Origin: Xanthostigma xanthostigma
Lineage: Eukaryota > Arthropoda > Insecta > Raphidioptera > Raphidiidae
Length of the DNA: 64,000 nucleotides
Direction: 5' to 3'
NCBI GenBank assembly: GCA_963575645.1
Contig: OY754466.1
Coordinates: 9,278,001 to 9,342,000 of the forward strand
In this document: piece by piece, positions 1-10,536 of the stretch
How positions within the stretch are numbered: the first letter of the stretch is position 1
How the letters are laid out: the number at the start of each line of letters is the position of its first letter
Notes under the pieces: model-generated
The model's database searches: none
What the model saw: the letters and a program-made list of their open reading frames with translations, nothing else
Told to the model about the DNA's origin: nothing
Translations under genes and position numbers: made by a program

Positions 1-744
1 AATGTTATTAGAGGGCATCGAACTAAATAAAAACTTGGCAAGATATTATCAAAATAATTTATAACAGAATGCAATCAAACTTTCACGTTTTTACTGCTAA
101 AAATGTTGTTATTGTGAATTCATATAATAATATTAATCTCTCGAATATAATTGTGTTAAAAATTCACGACTAGTATTACTGAATTAGAAGAAAACTAGCG
201 TGGCCTGTGCGAATTATTCGCACTAAATAAGTAAAATAATAATTATCACTTTACAAAATTATTTTTTAAATATGATTGCAGGTATTCAATTCGTTTCTAA
301 TTTTGCACACTGCTTATAACGTTCTTCTTTTTGTTGTAAAAGAAATATTTTACTAAAATTGTCATATAGAGGCGCAAGTAGCAAAAGCGTTGTTCAGCGT
401 TGCCCGTGAGATGGCAGTATGCAGTATTTACAATATGATGGTCAAATGACAGATCGAAGTATTAACGTTACGCCGTCAGATGGCAGACGTTGTTCAGAGT
501 CTAATTTACGAAAACAATAGCAATAATAAATTTTTTAGTTGTCGATGTCAGTAGAGCAAGCAATTATCTGTAAAATGATATATAATTTATGTGGAGAAAT
601 TGTGTGGTTTTTCTTAAAAGGGAGGCAAACATCTTAAACCTTAGCGTATTAATATATATGATAGAGCAAACTGGCTTAGCTATCAGGGAGTAATTTAAGT
701 TCAATTAAGCCCATTTTAAATTTCTTATAAGTAGTGAGTTCAAA

Positions 745-909
745 AATAAAAATAAAGAATAGTTACTTCTTACCACAACAGTTTTATCAGCGGATGTACA
801 TTTCGGGAGCTAAACTTTAGTAATTGCTGAAGATGAGAGCATAGCTTCCGAAATGTACATCCGCTAATAAAACTGTTGTGGTAAGAAGTAACTATTCTTT
901 ATTTTTATT
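745..909. repeat. Palindromic MITE-like inverted repeat
   Basis: Two arms of about 65 bases (745-810 and 841-909) are near-perfect reverse complements around a loop of about 30 bases. They share AATAAAAATAAAGAATAG and GTACATTTCGG. Nothing is encoded. Transcribed from either side, it would fold into a long hairpin. No target duplication was identified, so the transposon class is unknown. Confidence 0.8.
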
Positions 910-2253
910 AAAGCAAAAAATCAATATTTTTTAAATTTTATTAATATCACACAAGAATACTCACAAGGGAAGGCGCCAAGCAAAATATTAATTCTCAACT
1001 ATTTTTACAAATTCCTTTACAAAAAGTATTTCTAAATTTTATTTTTTAGCCAGGTATTCGCATTATTTGCAGTTTCATTATTATGATCAAGGGGGGGGGA
1101 GCTATCTCTCGTTTTCAACATAATGTCACATTCTTCATATATGTCATCACGCACTGCACTATTTTGAACGCTTTCTAAAAATTATTTTTTTTATCAATAT
1201 TAACAAAACGTTAATATTTTTTTATTGGGATACTGTGACCCCAATCGCACATCTATTACTTCAAGCAGCTTTCCACCCCGGGCCATGACCCTTAGGTAAA
1301 TATGCCACTGGCTCCAAGCACGCGTTTATTGGGCCTGTGCGGTGATCTGGCACAGTGGCACTGCCTGATTTTTCACATGAAATATTTTTTTCATTTTATT
1401 TTCACAGCCGGTACGTCCAGAAAACCAGACGATATGTCCGACACATTAAACGACCATTCGCTCCTGTAACGCGATATCTGTAGTTCAAGGACTGCTGGTT
1501 TCTGACGTCACACAGCTACGCAAGTGGCAGCGTCGCGCTGTCATGTGCTCCTCCATAGGTACAATCGATTCGATTATTACAACAGATTTATTTTAGAACA
1601 ACGCGCTCACATCGTCGCCTTACCAATTCATTCTTATTTGTGAATCACAATCAATTTATCAATAAACATGTAAATAAAGTGCACACCAAAAGTAAAAGTG
1701 CGTATGATATGTGTGTAATGTGTATGTGTTTGCTTGTATCGAGTCACCTGTGATCTGAAAACAGCTTACTAAGCGCGTACTACTTCTCTATAGTGGCGCG
1801 CAGTGCGCATGTGATGCTCGTTTGTTCATTCATATTCTGTTTTTTTTTACTAAAATAATATCGCATCGGCAACAGTATGAAGCGTGATATGAATCGTAAG
1901 TGTTTAATATTTAATTAAAAAAAAAGTAAAATGTTGGAATGCTTTATCGCTTACGTTTAAAGAATATTACTATTTAATTAGGGGGAATAACCGTATACGA
2001 TTTTTATATATTGTTACGTCACTGAGAACTGTACTGGATCATTTTAATAAATACAGTTGACCCGCGGTAATCCGACAAATGTTAAATGATGGAATTTATC
2101 GGACTTTAGAGTACTGCCATCGATCCCTTGCAGTCTGGAAAGAATGCGCCTTGTGTAATTAGGGATTTTCCGAGACAGCCCCGCATCAAATGCGTCCCGG
2201 AAAATAAGTTCAACAAACATTAGTCGGCGCGCAGGCAGGGACGATCTTAAAGA

Positions 2254-2512
2254 AAATTGGTTGTCTGTAAAGTCGGTTTACGAACGATAGTTTTACGTGA
2301 TAACGTCATAAAGAAACATTGATGAACTCTCTGACGTCACGCGAGAAGAGAGAGAATGAGAAATGCGTACAAGCCGACGCTTGGGCCGATCGTGCCTCTC
2401 TATCGCTTATACCGCGCTCTTGCTTGCACGCTCAGGCTCAGGCGGAACGTGACACTTTTTCGTGCGTGCAGCCGGTGTTTCATCAATTTATAAGACGTTA
2501 TCACGTCAAAAA
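2254..2512 (+). mobile_element. Unclassified non-autonomous element, copy 1
   Basis: The left end carries TTGGTTGTCTGTAAAGTCGG and then TTTTACGTGATAACGT. The right end carries CATCAATTTATAAGACG and then ACGTTATCACGTCAAAA. The ACGTGATAACGT block is thus repeated in inverted orientation near both ends. The same two ends recur at 14909-15339 (reversed), 36197-36340, 52559-53107 and 63709-63918. The open frame across the middle is a by-product and is interrupted or altered in the other copies. Confidence 0.75.
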
Positions 2513-3767
2513 GTCATTCGTTTTGGCACATGCTTATATTTTTTTATATTTAGGTTACTAAGAGGTCATTCGTCTCCTTCGTGCATGATGATATATTTTG
2601 TTATAAGAAGTAGGTAGCAAAAAGGTATTTTCTCAACGAACTGAACAAACATTTTCTGTCAAAAAAATTAAATTTTCTGAATATACATTTCGTTTTCTTT
2701 ATAATGCAAACATCTGTAAGCTTTCATGATTTCATTACGGAGATAATGATCCATATATTTGTTTCAATGACGTTGAAATAGTAAACAAATGAGCTCTGTG
2801 GTAATAAAAAGATAAAAATTATACGAACATAAAACGTTTGTCACCAGCTATAACAAATTGCTATAATATAAATTTTCAAAGATTTAATTTATGACATGAG
2901 TTATTAAGTTATTACTACTAGTATATGATTACTACTTATAGTTGCGAACAGTGATCAGATAAAACAATTGAAAATCGATAAGAATGATTTATTAAGTTTC
3001 CAATTATGTTCATTTCTTTAAATTATTTCCAGTGCAGTGACGTCAAACCGGTGAACGCGAGAGTTGAATAAAAATTACAAATATTTCAAAAAAATAATGA
3101 ATTTATATTGTTGAATTGATATGTTAATAGGTAATATTATATTCAAGACAACAGCGATAATGTGTTTTTTCCGATAAATAGACAGTGTTTCATCATCGTA
3201 ACTCACGGATTGTCGCGTTTAATACTTTACGTGAAAACAATAAAGAACTATGCGGTCACGCAAATCAAATATATTTTCAAGGTTTTTGTTCTGATAGTGT
3301 TTTTTAACAACTGAACGTCGGAATATTAAAAATGGCATGATAAAAAATATATTGATTATTATCAACTTTGAAAGAATAGATAGATCATAGACGCTCAACA
3401 GCTGAGGAACTTTAAAAGGTAATTTAATTAAAGTAATATTCGAAGTCAGGAAATTATTCGCATCTACGGTTGTGTGTCAAAAGGTAGTGATTATTAGAGC
3501 TCGACAGTAGTTTCGATTTCGGCCAAAAATTAATCATTCAGTAAAATATTCGCCTTTAGACAAAATAAGGCCGAAAGTTGCAGAATTTACTAAATTATAG
3601 ATAATAAGAAAATTGAATAACGTCATTTGAAAACAAATGACAATCTTAAATTAAGGTTTAAGCTTTCAAGTTGTGTCAGAAATCGAGCATTAAATGTTAT
3701 TTCCTCGCTGTTTTAACATTATGCAATACCTTCGGTCGACGGTGAGAAAAAACTCGAAATGCCGGGC

Positions 3768-3850
3768 AAACCGGCTTAGACCGTCATAAACAAAACTTCA
3801 AAAGTTTGACACGACGGCTGACGCCGTCGTATACTACGGAACGTTTTATG
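3768..3850. repeat. 83-bp dispersed repeat with hairpin, copy 1
   Basis: This block is nearly identical to 53903-53986. It runs from AAACCGGCTTAGACCGTC to TACTACGGAACGTTTTAT and contains a perfect 8-bp stem (ACGACGGC / GCCGTCGT) around a short loop. A hairpin near one end could suggest a Helitron 3' terminus, but no CTRR end was found at the expected distance, so the class is left open. Confidence 0.7.
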
Positions 3851-4973
3851 TTAAAAAAAGATTTTTTGTACAAACTCGACATACGCGGTTTTGTCTTTAA
3901 TCTACACATACATAAATGAGAGCTTTGTTTTATAACCTTTGCGTTTTCAAAAAGATACATTTGTTCATTATTCAGTGCAATTGAATAAATATATTGTTTA
4001 TTCATCACATGATAATTACAGGGAAATATCGATCTGTCTATACTTTTCTTCAACAGAAATATTACGTGTAGGTACTTAATTATCATCAATTATTCAGTTT
4101 ATCAAAATATCAGCACTACAAAATAAAAGCGATGATATTTGTACTGATAGTTAAAAACAATTGTTAGTGGAAAAAGTAATCTATAAAGCATTCCGAGAAA
4201 ATATTTCGAATAGGTATTGTTGTTGACACAAATGTGTTTTATTTTATAACACACCAGAAGTTCTCAAGTTAAAAACAAAAAAAAACATTTAAACCTAAGA
4301 ACCAACGGTGTTCGCAAAATTTTGCGCGGGGGGTAGGAGAGTAAATATATAAGACATCCGGTTATCATACTGTAATTTGATCATAAACGAGTTTCCAAAC
4401 ATTTCTACGTGCAATCCGTAGAATTTTCAGGCGCCAAAGTTCAATATCGAGAAATAAAACCGATCATAATAAAGCTCATTGGCGTGGCAACCTACAATAT
4501 TAATTGTTCACGTACAAATAACAAGATAAATCTACAATAATCTACGTTTTCTTTGTCCTGAAATTTGTCCAGAAAGCCGTGTTCATCGATTTCGCTTCTA
4601 TGAACAGTTTTCAAATTATGTGTAAGTAGCAGCTAGTAATGGTAGGCAGAGTTGAAAATTTGCCCCCCCCCCTAGAATAAAATCGTTGCTACGCCTATGA
4701 TAAAGCTTGATGAATTTTTATACTTTATTCCAGATCCCATCAGGGAGGCTAGCAATAATTACGACAATAATAATTATTTTTTAACAATGCAGTACAATCG
4801 TGAACATAAGATAATAATCGAGTTATTTCTATCATATTTCAGAAGATACAAACCAAAAGTAAAATTATCGAGATTTTAAACTGTAAATTATTGATAGCAA
4901 CAGCAACAAAAAGTGCAACCAGGACAAATCAAGAAAGTTATATTAATCATCAAAAATCAAAACAATATCACAA

Positions 4974-7900
4974 ATGCAGTTTTCCAAATGTTGTAAATCT
5001 TTTAAAATGCAGCCGTGGTTAAAGATTTCAATTCTATTGGCATTGTTTGGCTTCTTCAAGGAGTTCCGTCCATCAGAACCGTATATTTTCGAGTACTTAA
5101 ACGGACCCCAATGGGCGAATCTTACCGATGAGCAAGTATATCAGCAAGTGTATCCCGTCGGCACGTACAGTTACCTGGGGTTACTGGTGGTGGTATTTCT
5201 CGCGACGGACGTATGTCGATATAAACCGTTCATCGTGGCTAGCGGCTTTTGTGGCGTCATAATTTGGTCGCTACTTTTCTGGACGTTCGAATTATGGACG
5301 ATACAGACATTGGAGGTAATCATCATCATCAATCATCATCATCATCATCAATTATCATCATCATCTTTTATATTTCATATCTTCTTCCATTATCTGATTT
5401 CCTTCGTATTATCTTTTCTTCCATTATCTGATTTCCTTCGCATTATCTCTTCTTCTTATCTAATCTTCTTCACGTTTATAGGTATTCTACGGGTTCTTCA
5501 TGGCAGCCGAAGTGGCCTACTACACCTACATGTATGCTAAGGTATCACACGAGTACTACAGTAAGGTGACTTCACACGCCCGAGCTGCTGCCCTCATTGG
5601 CCGCTTTACCGCCTCGGTTCTTGCCCAAATGTTGATCTCGTGGAGCATCACAACAATTAGAGGACTTAACGCCATTTCACTGACAGGTTAAAATGGATTT
5701 TACTACCTAGTCTTCTCTAAAATAGTTTTTAATTTGTTTCTTCTTATAACAAAAAAAAAAAAAAAAACAATTACTTTTTACCCAACATCTTTACACAGTT
5801 AAGGCTCTTGTTAACGACTGTTTTAGCGTCCATTGTTATCGATATCAGTTCTATACTTGAAGGGCGAAGAAGTGCAAGTACATTATGTCTTACTTGTTTA
5901 TTTTTGTAATTTTCTAGTATTGTCCCAATACTGTCCTATTATGAACAAGGCTAATTAATAAAACCATGTCAGTATCAATTTTAAACTCCATATTCACAAT
6001 GAGCAGAACAAGGTAGGTAGGTATAGGTAAAAACGTGCGCGCATATCTGTCGTCGTCAACAGGCTTCTATGAAATGACGTGGTCCACTGCATCGGACCGA
6101 CCGCCGTCGCGCCGATACGTGCGGGTATCCGTTGAGTTTTGTTGCAACGGTTACATGCCCGTCGCGTTAACAAACACCCACACTAACCTATTGAACACTG
6201 CGCTTCGGCTCGTCGCCCGTCATAAAAATCGGGCCGTTATCCGTTGTCGTTAACTGCTAGTAATTTCCAATAACATGGTTATGGCCATCTCAAACTGTTA
6301 GACTATAATATATTGTACATGGAGGGAATAGGGATTTTTCTTCACTCCTAATATTATCCCTCGACACGCGAATTAAATTGGGTTAAAAATCACCCGAAAA
6401 TATCAGTTTATATGTTTTTCCTTTTTCTGTTTCCAGCGTTGATTGTGGCGACAGCAACTGCTTTTCTACTGCCATCAGTGCCACAAAGCATCTACTTCAA
6501 CCAACAAATCAATGCCAGTTGGAACGATAAATGTCGAACGGCATTCAGCCTGCTTTGGAGTCACTTCAAAACCGCTTATTCGAGTGCGCATGTCGTCAAA
6601 TGGTCCCTGTGGTGGGCTCTGGCCACTTGCTGTTTTATTCAAGTCAGTACACAATTCCAAAATACTTTATAATAATAGTGTAACTGCTTTTAACAAAAAA
6701 AAATATCTTCAACAGGTAGTGAATTATGAACAGATTCTCTGGAGTGTGATCCGAAATGAAAATCTCGGTGCGGACGATGTTCAATTGTTCAACGGAGGCG
6801 TAGAAGCATGTTTGACTCTTTTGGGGGCGGCAGCTGCACTGCTTGCTGGCGTTCTGCGTGTTGACTGGAACACGTGGGGCGAATCCGCTCTCGCGGTACA
6901 TGCGCTGGTTGGAGGCGTGCTTTTGGTAATCAGTGCCGTTACTAACAATATTTGGGTGAGTTGCAGTTGCATAACAATCTCAGTATCTGATTGATACGAC
7001 TACCCTTCTAATTTCTATCCAAAAGCGTAAAGAACTACTAGATCAGTGCGCAATATTTGTTGTGTAATCAAATGATTCAAGCTTTTTAAAATAAATGAAT
7101 AGTAAATGCAGCTCAAGGAAACTTCCTTACATCTGTTACATGGAAGACATCAACCAGGTATCCAAGAAAGATAATTTACGATCCGCTGTAAGAATTCCGT
7201 AGAGAATTAAAGAAGATGTAAGTATGTACTTTTCGAATGCGATTGATGGGTCAGATATTTGATAGATAGATAATAATTTATTGCTAAGGCAATCGGACCA
7301 GATTCAATCCATACGAATTGGTCTTCCATCTGTCCTTAAACTACATATAAAAGTAACAGAAAAACAATAAAAATTAAAACAGATTAAATAATGTCTTAAG
7401 TAAAGGTCAATAAATTTTGCCGATTTACGAGCTTCTCGTATTAATCATCTTAATAAAAGTTTTCATTTGATTGCGATGTGAAATGGCCTGGTTTAAGATA
7501 GTGCTGTCAAGCTCATTTAGTAATTTAGGCGCCAGATAAGCAAATGCTTTTTTAAAATTTGAAGTGTTGTGAGCTGGCAGTTCATAAGTTATTTGCCTAA
7601 CATCGTATGGATTTGAGCGTTTATGCAATTTATTTATAAGAAGAGCTGGCTCATTTTCTTTTGAGATTTTAAATAAAAAAGTATACATAGGCAACAATCT
7701 TCTGTTAGCCATTATTATTATTTGATTATTACATTATTGGCACCCGACTGTTTTTATTCTTTATAGTACATGGTATAGTTTCTCTGAAATATTCACTCCC
7801 AATTGATATTTTAAGACACCATGTGGTCAACTAAAGATGTATTACGACTTCCTAAAAAATTGTTACATCCATTTTTGCGCGACGTTCGAATGGACAAATA

Positions 7901-8274
7901 AGTAGATAAAACAATAAACTAAAAAAAAAAATTTGAATGTATTCCAGGTATGTTACGCCTTCTACATAACGTTTGGAGTGCTGTATCATTTCATGATTAC
8001 GGTGACAAGTAGCGAAGTAGCTAAAAAACTCCCAGAAGACAGCTATGGTTTGATATTTGGCATCAACACGCTGATGGCGCTGGTATTCCAGACCATTCTT
8101 ACAGTGGTCGTTGTGTCTTCATCTGGATTTGCACTTGGACCGCGTGGACAATATGTCGTCTATGGCGTGTGCCATTTAGTGCTCGGCGTCATCTTTGTTA
8201 CAATCTCTGCGGTGAAAATGATCATCATTTGTCGACGGAAGCGCAAGAACAAACCAATCTCGCTAAAGACATAG
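4974..8274 (+). CDS. SLC19-family (thiamine/folate-type) transporter, five exons
   Basis: Coding exons are 4974-5315, 5482-5686, 6437-6642, 6716-6955 and 7948-8274. All introns are GT-AG, phases agree (0, 1, 0, 0), and the join gives 439 residues, within the usual 400-500 for the family. SLC19 hallmarks are visible: RPSEP at residues 32-36 after a first hydrophobic helix, YPVGTYSY at 59-66, FLATDVCRYKP at 75-85 and AEVAYYTYMY at 123-132. Many hydrophobic segments fit a polytopic plasma-membrane carrier, and the basic tail ending RRKRKNKPISLKT should be cytosolic. Family members carry thiamine or reduced folate; the substrate here cannot be told from sequence alone. The ATG at 4974 was chosen because it is the first in frame; a second Met lies at residue 12. 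Introns 1 and 4 contain a microsatellite and a LINE fragment respectively. Candidate poly(A) signals follow at 8597-8602 and beyond. Confidence 0.92.
5319..5365. repeat. (ATC)n microsatellite in SLC19 intron 1
   Basis: An imperfect trinucleotide array of ATC/CAT units starts three bases after the intron 1 splice donor. It is followed by a duplicated segment containing CCATTATCTGATTTCCTTCG, at about 5387-5450. Open frames read through here translate to His/Ile runs and are not coding. Confidence 0.85.
7258..7720 (-). mobile_element. 3' fragment of a non-LTR retrotransposon (LINE)
   Basis: On the minus strand an open stretch (7425-7712) encodes about 95 residues resembling the extreme C-terminus of insect non-LTR reverse transcriptase proteins, with a pattern like NPYDVRQITYELPAHNTSNF then FAYLAPKLLNEL. 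It is followed by an A-rich 3' region ending in a GATA-type repeat near 7258-7270. No catalytic reverse transcriptase motif is present, so this is a 5'-truncated dead copy lying in the last intron of the SLC19 gene. The family assignment is from general resemblance only. Confidence 0.5.
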
Positions 8275-8602
8275 CAATGACCAAATGATGTTTTGATCTT
8301 TTAGGAAATTGGAATTAATCGATCTGCGCAAATGATTGATAGTGATTTTAATCTAGTTATCTCCGTAAAATGATTATTTAAACAACTGAAGAGAGTTGAC
8401 GGCCAGAACTCTCTTGAATAGAAAATTAATCTTCCTCTAAAAATCCAACCATCGCAGGAAAATAAGCACGGAGAAGATTTCCTCTGGCATTTAGTTAGTA
8501 ATCTAAAAGGACACTAATTCAGTGTCCTTAGTATCTAGGTAGCGCAGGCGCTGTTTAAATAATTAATAAATCCTGATTCATATTGATAAATGAGTTAATA
8601 AA
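8275..8602 (+). other. 3' UTR of the SLC19 gene with two stem-loops and a poly(A) signal
   Basis: Downstream of the stop are two small perfect inverted repeats. One is AAGAGAGTT/AACTCTCTT at 8389-8415 with a 9-base loop; the other is AAGGACACT/AGTGTCCTT at 8507-8529 with a 5-base loop. The first AATAAA is at 8597-8602, with further AATAAA-like motifs near 8727 and 8898, so the transcript end is not fixed by sequence. Confidence 0.5.
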
Positions 8603-9107
8603 GATATGCTAATGCAAGGTTTTGTACCAGAACGAAAAGTTAAAAAAAAGCAGAAATCAACAAGAAAAGACTTAATCATAAAGACTGTTCCTTTCTAATA
8701 CTCGACAGTCGACGAGATTAGAACAACTAATAAATCTCTAGTAGTGACCAATAAAATCGTACAATTCTGAAATTATTATTTTTAGATATTGCATATTGCA
8801 CGTATTATAATATTTGTTTTATAAATATAACCAGAAACTTTGATTTTTATATACCGTAGTTGTATTATTTATGTAGTTGTAAAATCAATTAAATCGTAAA
8901 TAAAATTAGTATAAGCATTTATAACTCATCAAATTAGTAATCCAAATATTTGTTTTCCCCTCAGTTTTCCCGAAAATAAGACAGAATAAGTAATTTAAAA
9001 ACTTCATTTGTTTATAACGCAAACATTTTTTTGTTAAAACTGCAATAACGTTATTTAATATTGACCAACAACTTGTTACATTAAAAAATACTGATAAACA
9101 AACTTAC

Positions 9108-9181
9108 TTTTCAATGGAAATATCGTCTTCAACTTGAATTTTCTTAAAACAAAATTTAGCAACGGCCGCCGAATTTCCCAT
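9108..9181 (-). CDS. Possible first coding exon of an unidentified minus-strand gene
   Basis: Reading the minus strand, an ATG at 9181 opens 24 codons plus two bases, beginning MGNSAAVAKF and ending DDISIE. It then meets a strong splice donor, AA|GTAAGT, at 9107. The MGxxx(S/A) start would suit N-myristoylation. About 215 bases upstream lies an insect initiator, TCAGT, at 9395-9399, in a GC-richer segment that reads like a 5' UTR. A two-codon upstream ATG-TGA overlaps the start region. No continuing exon was found to the left, so the rest may lie outside the window, with the SLC19 gene inside an intron, or the exon may be spurious. The protein is not recognised. Confidence 0.35.
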
Positions 9182-9860
9182 CACATCACTGTTCACAAAA
9201 AATAAGTTTTCGAGTTATCTATATTTCACACAGCACAATAGGTACACAAAATTATGACGAGACACATTTTCACTGGCAGAGAAGCATGACAAATGCAATC
9301 AAACTAATAAATTAATTGCAAAAAATAAATGTTTAACTTATTACACAACTAACCCAACTTTCTTATGTCCGTTATTCAACTGATTTGATTTGTAACTGAA
9401 CTAGCGCCTCGAACGGAAGCAGGCAGAACCGTAAGCAGTGGCGTAGTTAGTAAAGGATCGCTTCGCTGCACTGCTGTTTTTGTTTTTATTTAAAAATGAA
9501 AAACTATTTAAATAATTCATGAATTTTTAATGTCTGTCCTGTATCAATCAATAAAACAGCAAGAGTTTTAAGAAAATTTTGCTTTTTTCATAACTTTTTC
9601 ATGCCATTTATTATTGATATTTAGCTTTATTTCAACGTGTAAAGGTCAAAGCAGCCCCCGCTTTATTAATTATTGAAGCATGTCCCATTTTCTAACAATA
9701 CATTTTTATATAAAAAATGACGAACATCTGTTCAAATTCCATCATTAATAATATACTAATTACTGTCACGTACTTTAAAGTAGGTACTTCCCTTTTGACG
9801 GATTCATAATAGTAGGTTCTGTTTCTACTTTCTAGTATTAGTATAGCATCATATAAATAA

Positions 9861-10368
9861 CTAGCGGTCCCGTCCGGTTTCACCTGGGTGTAAAAGAACG
9901 AATAGGGAAGAGAGGAACATGAGTACACACATTCATCTTAGTTTACCGAGATGAATGTTGTGTCTAAATTTCATGATGATCGGAGTTACCGTTCAAAAGT
10001 TTTTGTCAATAAAAAGCAGTATTTATACTTTTTTTAACTAGGGCTCGAACCGACGACCCTGATATTGACAGTCGTGTGCTCTACCGATTGAGCTAGCCGG
10101 CGTTGTATTCTGACAACGCTAATATGAGTATATTTAGTTAGTGCATTTCACCTGAATAGAAGCTTATTTTTGAGATACATTTTGTAACATTTTTCATTAA
10201 TGCTCCGCTCCTAAAGGTCGTAGCCTGATTTTATATAGCCTATAGCCTTCCTCGATAAATGGGCTATCCAACAAAAATTTTTTTTTCAATTTGAACCAGT
10301 AGTTCCTGAGATTAGCGCGTTCAAACAAACAAACAAACAAACTCTTCAGCTTTATATATTAGTATAGA
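9861..10368 (-). mobile_element. Non-autonomous Helitron, copy A
   Basis: Read on the minus strand it starts TCTATACTAATATATAAAG at 10368 and ends in GGGACCGCTAG at 9861, inserted between host A and T. These are the 5'-TC and 3'-CTRR hallmarks of Helitrons. It has no coding capacity. An internal block at about 10040-10105 resembles a tRNA-Lys gene (see findings). A longer relative lies at 12541-13147. This copy sits just downstream of the yellow-family gene's 3' end. Confidence 0.8.
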
Positions 10369-10443
10369 TATATTTTACGTCTTTGATTATGGCGAATGTG
10401 ACATTATGTTATTCAGCAGTAAAACACATTTAAGATAAAATTG

Positions 10444-10478
10444 TTTATTAACGTAAAAATTAACAAGATGTGTTTATT
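10444..10478 (-). terminator. Poly(A) signals of the yellow-family gene
   Basis: Two AATAAA hexamers on the minus strand (plus-strand TTTATT at 10473-10478 and 10444-10449) lie 59 to 93 bases after the yellow-family stop codon, a suitable distance for 3' end formation. Confidence 0.5.
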
Positions 10479-10536
10479 TGTAAATCATACTTCTGAAGCT
10501 GTAGATTACAGTACAATCAAATGGATCTACAGATTT

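Larger units (their letters stand above)
1..4973. other. Non-coding stretch left of the SLC19 gene
   Basis: No open frame in this AT-rich stretch shows codon structure, recognisable domains or usable splice partners. It holds a palindrome at 745-909, an unclassified element at 2254-2512 and a hairpin-bearing dispersed repeat at 3768-3850. A sequence resembling one end of a pogo/Tigger-type element (CAGTTGACCCGCGG) starts at about 2055; I could not find its partner end. The 5' UTR and promoter of the transporter should lie in the last part, but no TATA box or initiator stands out. Confidence 0.6.

Noticed and set aside
2319-2561. 80-residue open frame, and its reverse-strand cousin at 14863-15051
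   Set aside because: Both lie across copies of the unclassified element and end at its right terminus; the frame is not kept in the other copies.
10040-10105. Possible functional tRNA-Lys gene on the minus strand
   Set aside because: The block is repeated within another Helitron copy, the anticodon stem does not pair and the anticodon is not a Lys one, so it is a captured relic.
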